A stretch of 64,000 nucleotides of DNA from NCBI GenBank assembly GCA_965112735.1, contig OZ218960.1, positions 620,001-684,000 on the forward strand. The letters are read 5' to 3'. Made by a program: the position numbers and the translations under genes. Of this stretch, positions 52,262 to 64,000 are shown piece after piece. Positions within the stretch are counted from its first letter, which is position 1, and each line of letters opens with the position of its first letter. The notes under the pieces were generated by a model, which had not been told where the DNA came from, did no database searches, and saw only the letters and a program-made list of their open reading frames with translations. This stretch comes from Phaeosaccion multiseriatum (taxonomy: Eukaryota; Ochrophyta, other classes).

Positions 52262-54376
52262 TTACTGCTGTGCGTGGAATGCATCAAGCTGAGCGTACGC
52301 CTCCTTGACAGAGGCCTCAACCCGCTTGGCGAAGGAGAAGCGTGGCTCGGCCTTCTCGGGCGCGAGCTCGTCACAGAAGCAGATGCTCACGGGGCCGCGG
52401 TCCGCAGTGCGCTTCTCGCCCACGTCCACATTCACCTGCGATACAGACGGCGACGGCATGGGAGAGGGGAGGGAGAGCCGGAGTGAGATACGAGTAGCGA
52501 GGGAGGAGCGAAGACTGGGGGAGGGGGTCGGCTCTCACTTGGGAGAGAAAGAGAAGATGGACAACGAATATGAAGGGAGGTGGAGGAGGAGCGAGGAACG
52601 AATCATGCTCCTCCTTCTGCTCGTTCTCCTCCTCCTCCTCCTCCTCCTCCTCCTTCTCTTCTTCTTCCATCTCCTCTTCCCTCCTCCTCCTCTTCCTCTA
52701 CTGCCCTGCTGGAGTGCCTCAAGAGTATCTGTCACCCACCTCATCCGGCGGCGGCACCAGCTTGTTGGTCCACATGGCGAAGGGGAAGAAGTGCGTCTTG
52801 GCCTCGGTCTCCCTACCTGCGATCATGGCCATCAACTTGAACATCTCCACCGACTGAGTTAGAGGAACAAAGGGAGGGAGGGCAGAGGGAGGGCAGAGGG
52901 AGGGTAGAGGGAGAGGTAGAGGCATATGGGGAGGAAGAGGGGAACGGCGGGAGGGAGGGAGGTACCCGCGTGCGTGCGTGCGTGCGTGAGTGTGTGCCGA
53001 ACAAGAAAGAGAGAAGACCTGAGGTGGAAGGCCAAGGAGTTGCTCCATCCTCGTTCTCTCCCTCTCCCTTCCTTCCCTCCTCTCTTCTCCTCTTCCCCTC
53101 TCTGCCTTCTCCTCCCCCCGTTTCCCTCTTCCCCTCTCTCCCCACCCCCTCTCCTCCCTTACCTTGTAGTCAAAGTCTGACACGATGAAGTCCTTGGTGC
53201 CTGGCGCTGGTCTGTCCCTGCCTCCCGAGGGGGCCACCCAGATAAACTCGCCCTGATCCTTCTCGCTCATCATTTCCTGGATCTGCACAGTTACAGAAAA
53301 TAAAGATACAGAAAGAAAGGAGGGGGGGGGGGGGTTAGAAGTGGGTGGGTGCAAGTGACCGTCTGTCCAACTGGTTCACTGACTTACTGGCTCACTGACC
53401 CCTTACCTTTCCAAGGGTACGCTGATTGTGCGAGGACTTTGCTTCCTTCTCCTCAGGAGGGTCCTCGATGTACTGCACAGATGGCAGTGGAAGGCAGTGG
53501 ATGGCAGTGGATGGCAGTGGATGGGGCGGGGAAGAGGGGGGTTAGAGGCGTATGGGGAGGGTTCTCGGTGTACCGCAGAGCGGGGCAAGGCAGTGGAAGG
53601 GGAGAAACCAGAGGCCTGCGGGTAGGAAAATGGGGTAGTACCTTCTTGCTGTAGATGCAGAAGAGGTTGCGCCCTTTACTGAAGGGGATGGCGAGGGGGT
53701 CCGTTGTCACCTTGTGCCCCGCCACATTAATGAGCTTCTTGGCAGTGTCCCCCAGGCCGTGGCTCTCCATGAGCATGGAGATCACTTGCGGATCGGCCTA
53801 AGAGGGAGGGAGAGAGAGAGAGAGCAAGCCCAGCAGTTGGTGATACAATGGAGAAGGAGGTGGTGGGGTGCACCATGCACGACAGAGACACAAGCGAGGA
53901 CAGCAAGCAGCAGCAGAAGTAGGGCGCCAGAAGACATGTGTGGGGTAGTAGACTTGGCAAGCAGAGGCGTATGGGCAAGCAAGCAGGCAGGAACCGTAAA
54001 ACGTCCATGTCCATGTCAGGCATGTGGGCATACAGAGTCTGTGAGTCGGAGGCCAGGCATATGGGTATATTGACACACCTCGGTCTGGTGGTTGGAGAAG
54101 AGGACGACGTTCTCCCCTGCTTCGAGGTACTCAGCGACCTTCTTCATGTTGTCCACGCCCTCCACCCTGGGGGAGAGAGACGGGGGTGTCAGGGCAAGGG
54201 CAGGGCAGGTATACATGTGCACGTGACCAACCGAGAGAGAGAAGCAGAGAGATGGACACAGAGGTCCAGAAAGGCCCAGAGAGAGCAAAGAAAGACAAAT
54301 GTGGAGTGAGCAAGTGATCAAGTATCTTACTTCGACTTTGTCCATCTCCATAGAGAGACACACACATGGAGAGAGG

Positions 54377-54430
<54 letters not shown>

Positions 54431-54436
54431 GAGAAT

Positions 54437-54467
<31 letters not shown>

Positions 54468-55398
54468 GGAGATGCTTAGCGAGAGATACACAGGGATGCA
54501 TCTTACTTTGACTTGTCCATCTCCACCATTGGCTTGAAGAAGTTGTTTCCCCACGTGTAGTAGTCGAAGGGCTCCTCGATGGCCTTGTGGAACAGGTCGA
54601 ATTGGTACGGGTCGGACAGCGCCTCCGGAAGGAACTACAGGAGGGGGGGAGGAAGGAAAGGGATTCGTTCAGGGGACCGAAGCAGGAGGGGAGGGGATTT
54701 CGCCTCCCTACAAACGAGTGATTAATCCCGCCTATCTCCTTGCTAGTGTATAATAAAAAGGGGGGAAATTGTCCCTTTTAGGTTTTCGTTTTCATGCTCC
54801 CCCCCTCCTCCTCCTGACCTTGAGCAAAGCCCCCAGCGTGTTTTGGTACTCTTCGGCGCCGATGGTAGAGCGTGTGGCGCAGCTTGAATACCCTTCGAGG
54901 AACTCCTCCATGATGCCCAGGAACTTGTCGTCCACCTTACCCTTCATCGCATCGCCGGCCTGATGAGGCAGTCGAGAGTGGGAAGGGAGGGACGGATGGG
55001 GGGAGGGAGGCAAGGAGCAGCAGGGCGGACGGAGAGGGAGAGCGTGTGAAGCGGAGAAGAATCGAGGCTCTCCGTCATTTGAGCGGCTCTAGTGTGTCGT
55101 GTGCTTCCTTGCCCCAGCTTCCTGCTTTGTCTGTTGGTTGCTAACCCACCTTCTTGGTGAAGCCTTCAATAGTCTGGACACGCACTGCCTCCTCCTCGCC
55201 GGACGCCTCTGCTGCCATCATCACCATCCCTGTCCCTGCCCTGCTGCCGCTGGGCGGCCTGGCATTTGCTATGGTTGGTGCTCTTGGCGCGGACAGTCCA
55301 GCAAGAGGAGCCTGCACAAACGCGTGCGTGCTCAGCAGCAAGCAGCAGAGGCATCCCACGCTCAAGAGCAGGGCTTCTTTCCTCGGTGCGGCCGGCAT
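52262..55398 (-). CDS. Plastid glycerol-3-phosphate acyltransferase (9 exons)
   Basis: Catalyses acyl-ACP-dependent acylation of glycerol-3-phosphate to lysophosphatidate, the first step of plastid glycerolipid synthesis. Exons 55150-55398, 54819-54959, 54507-54634, 54079-54166, 53642-53797, 53407-53472, 53163-53282, 52740-52853, 52262-52435 encode 411 residues. Residues 1-25 are a signal peptide (ALLLSVGCLCCLLLSTHA) followed by FVQAP and a Ser/Ala/Arg-rich transit segment, the bipartite plastid presequence of heterokont algae. Family signatures are FLGIMEEFLEGY, the HX4D catalytic motif in FSNHQTEADP (His199, Asp204, spanning the exon 4/5 junction), PFSKGRNLFCIYSKK, IWVAPSGGRDRP and FPFAMWTNKLVPPP. 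Length matches the soluble chloroplast enzyme. The start at 55398 is chosen because the signal peptide begins there, although the frame is open further upstream. Intron 3 contains a duplicate of the exon 3 end (54325-54351). Confidence 0.92.
54325..54351 (-). repeat. Duplicated 3' end of acyltransferase exon 3 with splice donor
   Basis: The plus-strand sequence TCTTACTTCGACTTTGTCCA followed by TCTCCA closely matches TCTTACTTTGACTTGTCCAT followed by CTCCA at 54501-54525, the true exon 3 end and donor. It lies inside intron 3, separated from the original by GAGA and GACA repeats. It is probably a decoy donor left by local duplication. Confidence 0.7.
54370..54475. repeat. (GA)n tract in acyltransferase intron 3
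   Basis: GAGAGA with short GACA insert, reading as CT on the sense strand. Confidence 0.9.
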
Positions 55399-56039
55399 GA
55401 TAACTCTATCTCTTTCTCGCTCTCCTTTCTCTCTCGTGGCAGGAGGCGCGTCGGTGCAAACGTATGCGTGGAGTAAGTCAATAATAATGAGACCGGCGGC
55501 GATCCGATCCCACATAACGCCCCTGGATCTGATCCTAGCCAAAAACAGGTAGGTACAAGAAAGAGGAGGAAGGGATTGGAAGGGTGTGAGTATATTTGGG
55601 GCGTTGGAGGAACTGGGATGCGTTGCCTGAGTACGCAAAATTAATGGCAACCAGAGGAACTTTCTTCTCAAAAAAAAAATCATCTTTCCCCTTCTTTGCA
55701 AGTGCTGGCTGACTGGGGTGGGTCTCGTCGACGTTTTTTGTTCATCCCCCTCCGCCCCTCTCCTGAGAGACTCATTCAAATTCTCACTCCTCCAGTCTCT
55801 CCTCATTCTTGCCTCTCCTCTCTGCTGTGGGCCTTGCAGCTAGTCTCTTCGCCAACTCTGCCAGCTAGCGCTGGTCGACACAAAACACATTTGCTCCATT
55901 CCGCGGGCGTGCTGCTCGGCTATTGCGTGCCCCCAGTCCACTGTGGCAACGATCAGGCCGCAAGCCCATCGCCACGCCCGCGACCACCTTGGCTGCCCGA
56001 GAAGGGCTCTCCTTAAGGAGGCGACAGCCTACGCAAGCG
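55399..56039. promoter_or_regulatory. Divergent intergenic region (641 bp)
   Basis: Lies between the acyltransferase start (-) and the carboxylesterase start (+) and should hold both promoters and leaders. It includes a run of nine A (55671-55679) and the sequence GTGAGTATATTTGGGGCG (55587-55604) on the plus strand. Open frames continue from both genes into it, but no domain evidence extends either protein. Confidence 0.45.
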
Positions 56040-62812
<6,773 letters not shown>

Positions 62813-63202
62813 TCCAGCAGTAGCAGCAGCGAAGCAGCAGGAGCAGCAGGGCGTGCATCCGGAGGGCTGTGAGAGAGAGAGAAAGAGAGCAAAAGCACAC
62901 GGGCTAGGAGGCTGCTAAAGAGCTAGCTTGTTACGTGTAGAGTAAGCGTAATAAACGGATGGCGAAGGTGTTTTTTTTTTTTTTTTCTCCTCAATGACCT
63001 CAATTACCACATTGAATTACCAGGCAGTTTTCAAATCACAGGTGGCGACGCTGGATTCGATTTGGATACGCCCCGTGTCAATCGATTTGTCGTCGATCTT
63101 CCCCGTGTCAAACACACATAGAGAGAGGAAGAGAGATCCTCCCGATAGAGAAGGGGGGGTTGTTCAGGAGTCGAAGGGCAAGAGCAGCAGAAGGGCAGCA
63201 AC
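62813..63202. other. Intergenic between carboxylesterase and dethiobiotin synthetase genes
   Basis: Tandem genes on the same strand. AGCAGCAG repeats continue past the stop, then GTAATAAACGG (62948, a possible 3' end signal on the plus strand) and a run of 16 T (62971-62986). The promoter of the downstream gene should lie in about 62990-63200; nothing specific is recognised. Confidence 0.5.
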
Positions 63203-63991
63203 ATGAGCTTGCTCTTTCGCAGCCTGCGCCAGCGGAAAGTGCCGCACCCTTTGTTGCTTTCATTCAAGTTGGGGAGGCTTAGTAGCAGCCAGACCAGCCG
63301 TATAAGCAGCATTGGCGTTGGTAACTCTTCTAGTCGAGGCTTATCCTCCACAGCTGCTGGTGCTGCTACCCCGCTGCACATTCAGGTGTTCGGGGCCAAT
63401 ACAGATGTGGGCAAGACCATCGTTAGTGGGGGGCTCTGCCGAGCGGCGATTGCTGAAGATATGCCGTGCCGGTATGTGTGTCTTTCCCATCTAATATTGT
63501 CATTGCACCCTCCCACGCTGAGGATTGCGCACCCACCGATCCTCTACCGATCCTGTGCTTCTCCCCTCTTGAGACCTTGAAGAGGGGACCTTGGCCGTCC
63601 AAGGGAGGCTAGTTCGGGCGAATGTGCTGGGAGCAGGCCTGGCCAACATGGATACGTATATGAATGACCCCGTCTCTTAGCGCTTGATCGCTCTCCTCAC
63701 GTGGTGCCCCCACCCTCCGTGTTGCCCCCTCCCCCACCCCCCTCCCTCACTCCCCTTGCACTCCGCAGATACATCAAGCCGGTGCAGACGGGCCTGGTGC
63801 ACGACGAGTCCTTCATGCAGCGCTACGTAAGTGCTTCGGACAGCAGCAGTCCGCTCTTGTCGTGCCACACCCTCTGGAGCTACGACCAGCCCGTGTCGCC
63901 GCACCTCGCCGCAGCAGAGGGCACAGGCCCCACCCGCCCGCCCACCGACTCGGCCATCGTGGAGGCCCTTCGAGAGCGCATCTTCAACGAC
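63203..63991 (+). CDS. Dethiobiotin synthetase, 5' part (probably bifunctional BIO3-BIO1 type)
   Basis: Dethiobiotin synthetase closes the ureido ring of 7,8-diaminopelargonate with CO2 and ATP in biotin synthesis. Two exons are in the window: 63203-63471 and 63769-63991, joined in phase 2; the second ends at a GTACGT donor, so the gene continues beyond 64000. The first 55 residues are rich in Arg and Ser without acids (MSLLFRSLRQRKVPHPLLLS), a likely mitochondrial presequence. The P-loop GANTDVGKT (residues 64-72), YIKPVQTG (91-98) and SYDQPVSPHLAA identify the BioD family. In plants and several other eukaryotes BioD is fused to the BioA aminotransferase and located in mitochondria; the remaining exons needed to show that are outside the window. 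Confidence 0.88.
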
Positions 63992-64000
63992 GTACGTAGC

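Overview
This is a stretch of a GC-rich, intron-rich eukaryotic nuclear genome. I infer a photosynthetic stramenopile (heterokont) alga. The minus-strand glycerol-3-phosphate acyltransferase at 52262-55398 is of the plastid type and begins with a signal peptide followed by an ASAFAP-like junction (STHA/FVQAP), the entry signal typical of secondary red-derived plastids. The very heavy load of simple repeats and repeated 12-18 bp words reminds me of eustigmatophytes (Nannochloropsis/Microchloropsis-like), but the window alone cannot prove the genus. I see no rRNA, tRNA or CRISPR.

Layout. 1-899: upstream DNA without a convincing gene. 900-24204 (+): a 40-exon ferlin of about 2,145 residues with many C2 domains and a C-terminal membrane anchor; almost every intron carries a microsatellite. 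24500-38440: a tandem array of four minus-strand paralogues for secreted, cysteine- and proline-rich proteins (called CRP1 to CRP4 here), separated by repeated spacers; one spacer holds a small element with perfect 20-bp inverted ends and another holds about 720 bp of (CCCT)n. 38697-50504 (-): a 10-exon gene for a 2,825-residue membrane-anchored protein joining a methyltransferase, a TPR-like region, a GT2-like and a GT4-like glycosyltransferase. 50857-51588 (+): an intronless gene for an unknown 243-residue protein. 52262-55398 (-): plastid glycerol-3-phosphate acyltransferase. 56040-62812 (+): a 1,169-residue type-B carboxylesterase. 63203 to the window end (+): the 5' part of a dethiobiotin synthetase gene, probably the BIO3-BIO1 type.

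The genes do not form one pathway. Possible shared themes are the cell surface and secretory route (ferlin for membrane fusion, CRP proteins and the glycosyltransferase for wall or coat polymers) and plastid/mitochondrial metabolism (glycerolipid and biotin synthesis). Three gene pairs are divergent or convergent with short intergenic DNA (352, 641 and 673 bp).

The most unusual aspects are the CRP array with hypervariable C-terminal segments; the methyltransferase-GT2-GT4 fusion; short DNA words that recur in both orientations in introns, spacers and coding exons alike; and a strand-biased placement of repeats in introns (GT- and G-rich near donors, CA- and C/T-rich near acceptors). Exon models were built by hand from GT/GC-AG sites and reading-frame phase. 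All models close in frame except two single-base frame breaks, both in runs of G.
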